A DNA stretch of 64,000 bases from Panagrolaimus kolymaensis (taxonomy: Eukaryota > Nematoda > Chromadorea > Rhabditida > Panagrolaimidae), in contig JAJQJQ010000007.1 in assembly GCA_028622995.1 (NCBI GenBank), positions 5,828,001 through 5,892,000 on the forward strand, written 5' to 3'. The notes under the pieces were generated by a model. It saw only the letters and a list, made by a program, of their open reading frames with translations. It made no database searches and was not told the origin of the DNA. Position 1 is the first letter of the stretch. Each line of letters starts with the position of its first letter. Below are positions 33,336-44,432 of the stretch, piece by piece. Made by a program: the position numbers and the translations under genes.

Positions 33336-34935
33336 TTAGAATCGGTTATATTCACGTACGCAACATAACAAAGCTGCACCGGTTGCAATTATAATTAAAA
33401 ATACAATTAATGCCTAACCCAAAATGGTTGTCAATGAATTTGATGTTGGTAATTTAATTTGCTCATCAGTTCCATAAAGAATCAAAGACCAATTAGAAAG
33501 TGAACCTTAAAAAATAAGAAAATAATTTAAAGTGAATGTTTCAAATATTTACCATTAGTGGTTGATTTTAAAGCCATTGATTCGATCATGAGTGTCCATG
33601 TACCTTTTGGATTTTCACCCCATGAATGTAATGAAAGAAAAGGCCATTCTTTTAAACCATTTTGACTATCATCATTTGGACGAGGATTAAGAAGCACTGT
33701 TTTAGTACCGATTGGTGAGAAAAGCGTAATTTTAAGATCTCCACGGTTATTAAAATTAATGGTTGTAATAATTTGGACATGTTCAAGATAAACCACTTTG
33801 TAATCTTTGACATTAAGAGTATAATTTTTTTGAAATTTTCCAGCTAATATTTCAATGCTATAAGAATTTTTATTAATGTATAATTAAGCTAATCCACTTA
33901 CTTTGCTGTTGAGTTAAAAATTGAATGATACTTACAAACTTTTTGTTCGGGTATTGTTCTCCAAATTTTTGCAAGCTTAACTAAAGCTCCTGCATCCATT
34001 AATCCATAACCAAATTTATTTGAAAACTTTTTCCTATACCGTTTAAATACCAACCTGAATTGTTTAAAAGTGGAATAGGATTAGAAGTTTGGATTATAAT
34101 ATGTTGCATATCTCTCCAAGTCAATAATGGATTTGATTCAAGTGTTAATGCAATAATACCAGCAGCAAGTGGAGCTGAAGCTGAAGTTGCTGTATGCATT
34201 TTAGTACATCCCGAAGGAACATCAGTTGTTATGATGGCGGGATCATTGATGTCTGCTAATGAATATGTGGTTGATATTATTGAAGGACATTCTTCAGAAT
34301 ACCAAGGTTTACGATTGTCATATGTTGCTGATGAAATAGCTAAAGTATAAATCGAGGTTGCGTAACCATCAGCAGAACAGCAATCTTTTTCCAATCCACC
34401 ATTACCTGAAGCCCATACATATAAATTTCCTTTTCCTTTGCGACCAAATTGTATTCCACGATATAAAGCTTCACTTGCTAAAGGACCCGGTCCATCAAAC
34501 GTTTTACCATTATCTTTGGGTCCCCATGAAGCAGAGTAAATATCAATATAATCTTGATTGAAACTTAAAGCAGCTGCCCCTATGCTGTCAGTGGTTGTTG
34601 GTCCATCAAGCATACGAATGCCACCTTTTTTACATTTATATGCAATTCCTACACCACATTCATTATTTCCAGCAATTGAAGCAACTTCACCTGCGTAATG
34701 TGTTCCATGCCTTAATTTTATTTATTCTTTTATAATATTTTTCTCTTATTTAACTCACATATTTTCGCCATTGTTTCGTGGAGTTGGGTCAGCATCATGA
34801 TCATTAAGATCCGTCTATGCTTTGGGATCGTAATTATCAATTAAATCAGGATGATTCCATTGAATCCCATCATCCAAAATTGAAACAATTACATTTTTAC
34901 CGGTATAACCAAGGCGCCATGCTTCTTTGATATTC
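33336..34935 (-). pseudogene. Furin/kexin-type proprotein convertase relic
   Basis: The subtilase domain is well preserved: ILDDGIQWNHPDL (Asp), HGTHYAGE (His), YSASWGPKDNGKTFDGP, VWASGNGG (oxyanion Asn), then TSASAPLAAGIIALTLE (Ser), followed by a P domain (NPKGTWTLMIES) and a hydrophobic segment like a C-terminal membrane anchor. Three lesions break it: TAG at 34815-34817 after NYDPKA, a one-base loss in an A/T tract near 34028 just before FGYGLMDAGALV, and TAG at 33414-33416 before the membrane segment. No signal peptide or propeptide is found upstream; a HAT-repeat relic abuts instead. All catalytic residues remain, so loss is recent or the lesions are partly assembly errors. Introns look intact. 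Confidence 0.85.
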
Positions 34936-34949
34936 TTTAGTCATTACAA

Positions 34950-36535
34950 GTTTGTGACATAAAACTTTTTTTCCGCTTTTAATAAAAAAATATTTACAGC
35001 ATTGATAAAAGCGATGTTGAAGTTCATCGGATGAATAACCAAAAATGTAATTTATGATGAAAAATGGCAAATTAAAATATTGTTTTTTAACATTTTTCAA
35101 GCATTGGAGACTACTACCATTATCATCTGCTGCTTTAAAAAACGTATGAATTTCCTTCTTGGGCTGTTGGGTTTTTGGAGCTACAATCGATAGAATTTCC
35201 GCATCATTTTTAGAAAATTTAGAAACATAATAATTGTATTGTTTTTGATATCCATATTTTTTTTTCACATTCAATTGCAAAAGTATGCATTTCATTTGTT
35301 TGACATTTCTTCAAAGCTTTTTGAAGCAAATGTCGAGCTTGACGAATCTCCGTAAAAACCCTATTAAACTCAATAATATCAATCCACCATTTTGTAACAT
35401 CGATTGATAAATTTCCAATTCGTTCAATTTCCTTTCGATATTCATTTCTCATTTTCTCATCTTCAATAAATATTCGATAATATCTTAAATAAACATCCAA
35501 AACTTTTTTGTAATTTTTTGTTGTTTTAAGATATCCCAAATACATTTCCCATAATTTTGTATTTCCTGGTTTCTCTCCTAATTTGTATTCGATATTATCA
35601 ATCACAAACTGATCATCCTCCCATTTCATCAAACATTCAAACCATTTTTCAATATTATCACCAGCTGCAATAATTTCTTTTGACAACGCTTTTGTTTTTT
35701 CAAGCTTTGTTAAAGCTTTAGGAGATAATGGTCGAGCTAAAAATTTTACAAATATAAAAACTTCATATGGTAAAATTAAAAAAAAAAGAAAAATCTGTAA
35801 TTACACAACCAAGCCAGCCTCCTTCTTTTGCCCATTTATATCACTCATAAAAAAATGTTTTTAGTTGTATGTAGTATTGGACGGTTGACGATTTATTTAT
35901 TGACACATACCCGAATAAGTTTGAAACCATTGGTTTATTTCTTCTAAATATATATGTGGAAATGATAAAAAGTGTTCATAAATTTTTTGGCTTTCTGATG
36001 TTTCACAATACCGATGGGAATGGAAAATATATGAGTCGCAAACTTTATATTTTAACTAAAAAAAATCGAAGTTATTGTAAAGATTTGAAAGTGACGTTTA
36101 GATAAATTTTCTTTTCAAATCCTATTTATTGTAGGTAACTAAGATTTAAAAAAAACTTACGAGTGTGTTCGAAGTGATTAGAATTTCTTTAAAAATAAAA
36201 TGTCTTTCTGCTTTTAACTTAATTTCTCTTTGATTCATTTCTATTTTGTTTTCACCATAATCAGGGAACTTTAATCTTCTTTCTTCACCACTAAAAAATA
36301 TTTTTTACCAAAAATTGTTTCAAAAATAATACATGACGACCTTACTCATAAAATTTTGACATAAAAGACTTATGTGAACTTACTTGAGCCACATATTCCA
36401 CATATAAGGAATCATTGTAAATTTGTTAGAAAACTCTTCAAACAACTTCCGAAATTCAGAAAGATTTTTTATAGTGTGTGTTTGAGCTAACAATCTTCTT
36501 ACTTCAGAATTTTAAGTCTCCGACAAATATGGAAT
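34950..36535 (-). pseudogene. HAT-repeat (RNA-processing type) gene relic
   Basis: Several exons encode tetratricopeptide-like HAT repeats: SEFRKLFEEFSNKF with MWNMWLK, ESQKIYEHFLSFPHIYLEE, then NTKLWEMYLGYLKTTKNY and VLDVYLRYYRIFIEDEKMR. HAT repeats occur in PRP39, SART3, CRNKL1 and cleavage factor CstF77, all in RNA processing; I cannot choose among them. An in-frame TAA (36512-36514) and a frame change in a run of nine A at about 35263-35271 interrupt the reading. Beyond KKEIHTFF the sequence no longer looks like the family and runs into the convertase relic. The A-run shift alone could be a sequencing error; with the TAA and the missing ends, I favour a degenerate fragment. Confidence 0.65.
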
Positions 36536-36844
36536 AATCATACTGGGAAGAATTAATGATTAAAAAATTTTTGTGAGCTTAAAAAGCATAATGAAACGAA
36601 TTTGTTCGTAAAGCTCTTTTCTTTCTTATGGAACGAACCACTATGATGATGAGAAGTTGTGTATGCTGAAATACTGCTATTGTGTATCCACGCTATTCTT
36701 AGAGCTATAAAGGTCAAATATTCCTTGCATGAAGAGGTTAAAAAATATTATTGATTCTCCTCTCAAAAGGAGAAAGTGAAAGTTAAAAAAGTGCGTATGT
36801 AAATGTACATTAAAATGAAACGTAAAAACATACATAATAGCTTC

Positions 36845-37392
<548 letters not shown>

Positions 37393-37431
37393 TAATGAAA
37401 CAAAATTAAAACAATTAACTAAAAATAATCT

Positions 37432-39433
37432 TTAATCAGCTTTAACAAACCTAAATTTTCGTAATCTTTCAAACAAATTTCTACCATAAGGTTTCAAAAC
37501 ATCGATCAAAGGCATCAGTAAACCCATCGAAATAACAACATAAAGACCAGCTTTCAAATTGAATGGAAGATCACCTTGTCCAATTAAAGAACCATGATCA
37601 GCAGCACGTTCAGCAAGAAGTCGAGCAACAGCAGCTTTCAAAGGATTTTGTTCTTCTTTGGCTTCTTCCACAAATGATTTTGATTTTTGAACTAATTCTC
37701 CAACTTCTTCAGGAATGATAAGTTGAGGGATTTTGTTGGCGAGATTATTGATGGCAGTAATAAAATGTTTGGATTTGAGGAGATTTTCCAAATATGCATG
37801 ACGTCGATAGCGATTCCAAGCAAAATGATTTGGTTGAGTTGGAGAAGAAGAACAAAATTTGGAAGATGAGAATGTTTGCTCAGCACCAAAAAGAACATGA
37901 AAGGATTCATAAATTGAGTTCAAATACGCGGTATCATTATTGGGAGAAACATTGATGATACTACCCCATGAAGCAAACGTTTGTCCATTACTCTGAAACA
38001 TGAAAAAAGATAAGTCATTGAACAAAGTAATGATAAAGTAACCAACTTCTTTTCCATCAATCACTATGCCATTTTCAGTTAAAATAAAAAGAAATTTGAA
38101 CAAAGGTGCAGAAGAAACCACAGGAGAGGAATATTCATCGATAGTAGTAATAAACTTTGACATATCACCAGCTTCAAAGACTAACTTTTCCCTTTTTAAC
38201 GATTTGAAAGTTTCAAAATCAAGCAAATCCCAAAAATGTTCAATTGTAATTGAGAAAAATGCTGCATCAGAGAGGTAGTTAACCATACGATTGATTTCAT
38301 CCATGATTGAAGCTTCCACCGAATCCCATCGACCACAATCCATATTTTCATAAACAAAGATCACATGAAGATTATAAGCAGCTGAAATTGAAACAGCATT
38401 CCATACATTTGGTGTTACCTAAAATAAAGCTTATCACTCCAAAAATAAAGATAGATAAACGTACATCAGTGATAGATTCTTCCATACTTTTTACACGAGC
38501 AATCATGGAATAAATTCGATTAATACCAAGCCAATCATGGGTCATAAAGTTATCAAAATTTTCAGCCAAGGAAGTTGACACATCATTTCTAATTAAAATT
38601 GTTGAATCAGGTAAAACGAAGACATCACATTGAGAAGATTTGGAGATAGCAGTAAAATCAGAATTGGAAAGAACAACAATTTTAGCTTGAAAAATGTTAC
38701 CTAAAAATGAATACAAGGTGCATAAAGATACAAAAGAAAATAACAAACATACCTAAATCTCCATTATAATCATTTGTTTGAGAATAATCAGCAAGCATTT
38801 GAACTTCCCAAAACCTTTCTCCCTCTATCGGACCAGGTAAAAGCGAACCAAATGTCGAATTTTCAATCATTCTTTGAAAATCATACGTATCTTTTGATGA
38901 AGAAATAATATTAATTTTCAATGGAACAGCTTCATATCGATTAAAACTTTCAAGTGATGCTCGATATGGTGAAGTTGTATACCACCAAAGTGGAAGACCA
39001 AACACAATCAAAGCAATGAAATAAAAGATGAAAGCGTTCCATGTACGTTCCTTGTGATTTTCAACAGTTTTTTTAGATGCAACAGCAATTTTTTGAATCC
39101 TTGAATCATCGTCGTCTCCATTATTAGCTTTCATATTATTTCCGCTGCTTATATTGTCTTCACTTTCTTTAACATTTTCTTTATCAGCCCGAGTTGAATC
39201 TTCATCTGCTCCATGTTTCATATTGATTGATACGCCACTTTGATCAAGCATTGATTCAACAGTTGAAGAATCTTTACAACTGAATATTGGTGTTAACTAA
39301 AATTGCAAAAATAAAAAATAAAAATAAACGTGTAAAAAGAAAAACGTACCGGAGGAGAAATATCCAATGCAATATTGTGATGAGATGTCACTTTTTTTGT
39401 TGTTGAAGTTTTTTCATTTGTATCATCATTCAT
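37432..39433 (-). CDS. GPI transamidase subunit PIG-S
   Basis: PIG-S is an ER membrane subunit of the complex that transfers GPI anchors to proteins. The model has an N-terminal cytosolic extension rich in acidic residues, a first membrane segment FIFYFIALIVFGLPLWWYTT (the GLPLWW motif is family-diagnostic) and YRASLESF. The long lumenal part carries VTPNVWNAVSISAAYNLHV, NGQTFASWGSIINV, and LLKSKHFITAINNLANKIP with QLIIPEEV. A second helix near the C terminus is LYVVISMGLLMPLIDVL. It reads through about five exons to a stop at 37432. The N-terminal extension is longer than in human. Starts at 39433 and 39520 are both possible; I prefer 39433 because 39520 adds a hydrophobic stretch without family support. 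Confidence 0.88.
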
Positions 39434-39884
39434 TTTTGTAGTTTGCAAATGTAAAAATTTTTGAATAATGAATACAGCAAAGATTGGTATTTTCAAAGAT
39501 GCTTGAAAGTATCCATTCATGGATGTTTTACTTTTTTTCCTCCCTGCATATTTTACGATATTTTCTCGTCAAGAATCAGCATTAACTGAAACTATGATAT
39601 CAGAAGAAAAAAGCAGCGATGCAATGCTGCATTAAAGAGAAAACTTTAAAAACACTTCCAAAAATTTTTACAGTTACAATTACTTTATTCATTCAAACAT
39701 AAGGTAAATTTTAAAAACATAGGTATTACAAAAAATAAACAGATAATTAACAAGAGAAACCTCATAAAACAAATACATAATAAGATATTCAAATAATTAA
39801 CAATGAAAAAAAATAACAAAAATTTAAATATAAAAACAGGAAGTTAGTGTTTTGAGCTTAAAGAACATGATGAAAATTTTGTAA
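39434..39884. other. Intergenic between the KH gene and PIG-S
   Basis: About 450 bp between two minus-strand genes. A/T-rich, no feature recognised; co-transcription is possible but the gap is wide for that. Confidence 0.5.
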
Positions 39885-41150
39885 TTATCGAGGATGTGCA
39901 TGTTGCTTGAATTGTCGGCCAGAAGCTTTAGCATATTTGATACTGAAAAATGAACTTGCATAAGGCAAGGCAAAACTAGAAAATTACCTTTGTTTTAACA
40001 TATTTTTTACAACGTGAATTTGCGGCTGAGTTCCAATAATAGTGATTACACGATCTTCATTTCCAACCGAAGGATAAATTTCAATTCGAGCCCCAGATTT
40101 TTGACGAATGAGTTTGATTCTTTCACCGCCTTTAACAATAATCGTTCCACCAAGTTCTTTAGGAAAAGTAATCTAAAAACAGTAATAATTTTTAAATGTT
40201 TAGAACCAAATGACACAACTATATTTTAAAAGAGAATTCAAAAATAAGAAGAAAAAGAAACCTCAATTTGACGAAGACTTTTGATATCTTCACCACCTTT
40301 TCCATTACCAGCGACTTCTTTTTCGACAGCTTCATCAGCACCTTTTTCTGGTGCAAAAATTTGGACATTGAAAAATTCACAAACATCAATATTGTTATTT
40401 GATGGATTATCACGAACAGAAGAACTTTCAGGCGATACATGAGTTGAAGATGGAACAAACGCAGGAAGAGACGAACGAAAACCAGTTGTGTTAGAATGAA
40501 CAGGAATAACAGCTGAAGTAGAAGCTGAAAGAGATCTCTGACCATGTAATTCATTATTAGCAGAAACTTTTTCTTGCTGGAGCTTCTTTTCTTCGGCTAA
40601 ACGTTGCTTTTCTTCTTTAGCTCGACGAGCTGCTTCTTCTTTTTCTAGTTTAACACGATACCGTTCTTCTCTAGCTTTTTTGGACGCTTCTTTTTCATCA
40701 TTTCGACGTTTGATATAAGCATGAGCTTTTTCTGCTGCTTCTCTGTTTCTTCGTCTAAAAAATTATCTTTATATCCCAGTGCTTTTTTATCTTCAAAATC
40801 GTACCTCTTTTCTTCTTCTCTAAGTTGTTTTTTAAGTTCAAGCTCTAAATAAAAAATTTCAAAATCAGTAATAAAAATGAATTACATACCTTCTGGTGTT
40901 GTTGTAGTTTTAGGTTTTTTTCTAGGAACTCTTGCAATTGCCCTTTTTTCTTCAGGTTGCTTTTGTGTTTCTAAGTTTTGCTGATCGTTTTCTTCAGGAT
41001 TACCTTCATGTCGTCGCTTATAACCTCGTGTTCGATAAATAATTGGTGACGGTGGAGGTGAAGGATCTTCATCATCAGTGACGATACCACCATTTCCATT
41101 TGAGTCGCTTGTTGATGACAAAGTTTTATTTTCAGTTATCCGGCAAATCA
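39885..41150 (-). CDS. hnRNP K-like KH-domain RNA-binding protein
   Basis: The C-terminal KH domain is clear and closest to KH3 of hnRNP K: ITFPKELGGTIIVKGGERIK, then IRQKSGARIEI, DRVITIIGT, QPQIHVVKNMLKQ. The GxxG loop reads VKGG. Upstream is a long charged coiled-coil (RRNREAAEKAHAYIKRR, EEAARRAKEEKQRLAEEKK), a Ser/Pro-rich linker, and at the N terminus DDEDPSPPPSPIIYRTRGYKR. Human hnRNP K has three KH domains and no such coiled coil, so this is a single-KH architecture. The last exon ends HAHPR. No in-frame ATG is visible in the first exon called; it begins after TTTAG at 41155, so a further 5' exon is probably missing and the upper boundary is provisional. Confidence 0.8.
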
Positions 41151-41256
41151 ATGCGCTAAACCTAATTGCTTTTATTGATGACTAAAATGGTATTGCGTCT
41201 GATTTTTCAAAGATCCTAAATCTGATTAACTCATATACGTCGTTCAAATTCAACAA

Positions 41257-41603
41257 ATGGCAGCTGAGAATCGTGAATCATTGATTATTGATTATGATGA
41301 TCTTGCGGATACCAATGGTGAACCTTCAATCTCTTTCTTCCTTCCAGAAGCTCCTTTTGGAATTATTGAACTCTTTGATCTCGCTGCTACAGATGTTGTT
41401 ACTGCAATGTATCCACATTATAAACGGATCTGTGCAACCATTCATGCTCGTATTGCTGGTCTACCTACTTATGAAGACATTCGAATGCTTCGTCATATTC
41501 ATCTCAATATGCTTATTACTACAAGTGGAGTTGTAACTGTAACATAACAAGCTATTGCTCTTGCACTCTTCCGTGGTGAACAGAAGAATTCTAACGAAAA
41601 GCC
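41257..41603 (+). pseudogene. MCM2 helicase fragment (internally deleted)
   Basis: The reading matches the MCM2 N-terminal A domain: NRESLIIDYDDLA, SFFLPEAPFGIIELFD, then AATDVVTAMYPHYKRI, HLNMLITTSGVV. It then meets a TAA (41545-41547), and jumps directly to AIALALFRGEQKN, which in MCM2 lies just before the ATPase Walker A region. The intervening hundreds of residues, including the zinc finger, are gone. A PRPF4 fragment follows within a few bases in another frame. Confidence 0.9.
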
Positions 41604-42116
41604 ATCCAAGTGGAAGATATTTAGCAACTTATTGGTAAGCTTTAATTTATTTTTTGCATCTCTTTTTAACCTTCGTTTATTTTAGTCACAATGCTTCATG
41701 GCGATTACATGATCTTACAATCAATAAAGAAATTCTTTTTCAAGAAGGACATAGTAAAGCTGTATTTGATATTGAATTTCAAGGTGATGGTTCTCTAGCT
41801 CTTACTGGTGGATATGATTGTTATGAACGAGCATGAGATTTACGAACTGAAAATGTATTATGTTTCTTGAAGGTCATCAACAAGCTATTCATACTGATGG
41901 TTGGCATCCAAATGGTTTCCAGTGGCTACTGGTTAAGCAGATAATTTAATCAAAATTTGGACAACAAATGGTTGGCAACTCTCAAAATTTTAGAAGGACA
42001 TTCTGCTCATGTTATGTGCGTTGATATTTCACCTGATTCAAAATGGATTGCATCAACATCAAAAGATCGATCACTGAAATTATGGACTTCATCCGATATT
42101 GTTGAATCAATGTGAT
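41604..42116 (+). pseudogene. PRPF4 (U4/U6 snRNP WD-repeat) fragment fused to the MCM2 relic
   Basis: In a frame shifted from the MCM2 piece the sequence reads HPSGRYLAT, an intron-like gap, [22 protein letters not shown] WD sequence ([20 protein letters not shown]) and GYDCYERA. A stop and further frame changes follow, then ILEGHSAHVMCVDISPDSKW and IASTSKDRSLKLW. This order matches the C-terminal WD repeats of PRPF4 with one repeat largely missing. Several stops and frame shifts make it dead. A possible intron at the join ends TTTATTTTAG. Confidence 0.85.
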
Positions 42117-42295
42117 AAATTGTGTTGTGAATGAAATGAAAGAAAATTATTATTTTTGTTTGAATTATTTTGCAAGGTTACTGTAATCTGTTTTTATAAA
42201 TTTCTTTTGATCTCTCTGTTGTTATTATTTTAACTTTGTTGATTTTTTTATTTAATAAAATACCATGTTGGCAATTGTTTGTGCTAGGAATTAAT

Positions 42296-42369
42296 GAGAG
42301 TGTAGCATAATTCCGAATTTGGAAACCACCGAATATGAAAAATTTGCCATTTTGAGGATTTATAAGTAT
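42296..42369. repeat. Dispersed short repeat, copy 2
   Basis: Partner of 1071-1128: it shares the GAGAGTGTAG block and the TTTGCCATTTTGAGG...TTTATAAGTAT block, with about 16 extra bases between them. Confidence 0.5.
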
Positions 42370-42581
42370 TCTTTTGAAAATATACATTCTCGTTTGACCC
42401 TAAAGATGGCTGATATATTCTTGCAACGATTTCGCGCAAAGTTGTTATTTTTCCCTTTCAGCAATTTGGCGCCAAAAATGTTATAGCTATAGCTTCGAAG
42501 AATCTAAAATTTCATTCTTCAACTTTTTCTTCTTCTCTTTCAACTTTTCCCTTTCCCTTTTCAACTTTTTTTTTTCCATCC

Positions 42582-42777
42582 ATATAAAGCGAAGAAATAT
42601 AAATTTTTTTCGTGAATCATTTGAAAAAAACCACATCTTTTTTTGTAAATTGATTTAAAAAAATTTAAAAAAAGTAGTGCACTGCTTTTTGTAAATTTTT
42701 TTCAATCAATTTATAAAAAAAGATGTGGTTTTTTTCAAATGATTCACGAAAAAAATTTATATTTCTTCGCTTTATAT
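42582..42777. repeat. 196-bp near-perfect palindrome
   Basis: Arms of 74 bp (42582-42655 and 42704-42777) are exact reverse complements except for about one base. The 48-bp spacer itself has a symmetrical centre around AGTGCACT. The right arm ends 6 bp before the 47-bp minisatellite. Such structures are typical of fold-back elements. Confidence 0.95.
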
Positions 42778-42783
42778 TTAAAT

Positions 42784-43206
42784 TCCTTCGCTTTGCGTCA
42801 GCCTTCTTCATTTATATCTCTTCGGAGATATCCTTCGCTTTGCGTCGGCCTTCTTTACTTATATCTCTTCGGAGATATCCTTCGCTTTGCGTCGGCCTTC
42901 TTCACTTATATCTCTTCGGATATATCCTTCGCTTTGCGTCGGCCTTCTTCACTTATATCTCTTCGGATATATCCTTCGCTTTGCGTCGGCCTTCTTCACT
43001 TATATCTCTTCGGGGATATCCTTCGCTTTGCGTCGGCCTTCTTCACTTATATCTCTTCGGAGATATCCTTCGCTTTGCGTCGGCCTTCTTCACTTATATC
43101 TCTTCGGAGATATCCTTCGCTTTGCGTCGGCCTTCTTCACTTATATCTCTTCGGAGATATCCTTCGCTTTGCGTCGGCCTTCTTCACTTATATCTCTTCG
43201 GAGATT
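42784..43206. repeat. Minisatellite: nine 47-bp units each containing a TTCG-capped inverted repeat
   Basis: Nine units start at 42784, 42831, 42878, 42925, 42972, 43019, 43066, 43113 and 43160, exactly 47 bp apart. The unit begins TCCTTCGCTTTGCGTCGGCC and ends in ATATCTC-TTCG-GAGATA, a stem with a cUUCGg loop completed by the next unit. Two units carry GGATATAT and one GGGGATAT in place of the usual arm, and the first unit differs at three positions; the last unit ends GAGATT. Confidence 0.97.
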
Positions 43207-43345
43207 TCTCGGAAACACCTGTTAACTGGTGGGGGTGAAAACCCTTTTCTCCTTCAAAGTACAGCCGCCTTGACGTGGCGAAGGAGCTTAAGTTGTTTTG
43301 ATTAATTTAATCAAAACAGCAACTAAGAGCTGTACAAAGTAATTT
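43207..43345. repeat. Hairpin-rich segment after the minisatellite
   Basis: It contains GTTTTGATTAA-T-TTAATCAAAAC (11-bp perfect arms), nested inside GTACAG/CTGTAC, and a near-palindrome around CACCTGTTAACTGGTG. It could be the end of a non-autonomous transposon or a structured RNA. Undetermined. Confidence 0.6.
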
Positions 43346-43537
43346 TTGGAATGTTTTGCTTTTTAGTAAAACAAAAAAAAAATCTTGACTAAAATTTTAT
43401 TGAAAGCATTTTCTGAAATCAACAAGGAATGAATAGTAAAATTGTAAATCCGAAAGTTTAAAACCAAATGGAACAATAGTAATTAGTACAGTAGGAGTAG
43501 CTTCAGAATTTTGTAATGGAGCTCAATCAACATATAA

Positions 43538-43610
43538 CGGGAAAATTCCCGGGAAATCTCCCGGGAAATTTCCCCATTTTCCCATTTCCCGGGAAATTCG
43601 ACAACCCTAG
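43538..43610. repeat. CCCGGGAAAT repeats ending ACAACCCTAG
   Basis: Three copies of CCCGGGAAAT in 75 bp, followed by CGACAACCCTAG. The reverse complement starts CTAGGGTTGTCG, reminiscent of hAT-family terminal repeats (CAGGGTT-type). No matching opposite terminus was found in the window. Confidence 0.5.
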
Positions 43611-44432
43611 TTTGTAGTAAAGATAGAATTTATTTTTAAAAAATCTGTGTAACAAATTATAAAAATATGAACATTGTTGTTGTAAGCCACAATTTGTAGC
43701 TAATAAACTTATAAAAAGCCGCCGATTAAATGACATCAGAAAATTACGCGTGCATTTTATTAAAGGATATTTACATCCCTTTAATTAGCTATAATTTACT
43801 TGATTCACTATTTTTCTGTTAATAAGTTTACCAACGATTGATTGTCTTTGGAGTTTATTATAACTAAAAGGTTTATTGTTAATTATTGTTAAAATTAATT
43901 AAATTTTCATAGTTTTTTATGATCAGGCATTTTCTTGCTAACATAGTTGATTTGCGTGTTTCTGTTTCATTCATTTATACCTTTTTTGCTTTCAACCTTT
44001 GAAATAACAAAAAATAAAGCAAAAAGACTTTGTTTGCCGCAATTGCAGAAATGAGCGCAGCTGAAAGAGCATGCGTTTGTTTTCATTTTTTTTGTTGATG
44101 CTTTTTTAAATTTTGAAAAAACCAAATTAACGTTAACGCTGTTTTTAAACTAATGGTAAATGTTCATGATTTATTAAATATACTACCACCAAATTAGCTA
44201 TCAGCGTGTATGTAAAAGCGTGAAATTGGTGTGTTTGATTGATCCGTTGCTCCTTTTTTGAACATACACTCTCTCCATCTTGCTTTTTCCAATTTTTTGC
44301 TTGACTACAAAATGCGTATACAACATAACAATGGTTGTTTTTTTCATTTTCCTTTTTCTTCATATCATTTTTTACGTGTTCGATTAAATTTATTTTTGAT
44401 GACTTATTATTATTCATTCCATTTTCAGGGAT

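Larger units (their letters stand above)
42117..44432. other. Repeat-rich intergenic block
   Basis: It contains a dispersed repeat copy, a 196-bp palindrome, a 47-bp minisatellite, a hairpin-rich segment and CCCGGG-rich sequence, listed separately. Long frames across the minisatellite exist because the unit length is not a multiple of three. From 43620 to 44432 nothing is recognised beyond A/T-rich DNA and the acceptor TTTTCAG just before the next gene. Confidence 0.65.

Noticed and set aside
42784..43206. CRISPR-like array
   Set aside because: The repeats are contiguous 47-bp units without unique spacers, in nuclear nematode DNA.
42723..43305. Three overlapping long open frames with repeated FASAFF-like units
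   Set aside because: They are the three readings of the 47-bp minisatellite; the unit length keeps all frames open and there is no start, splice or family support.
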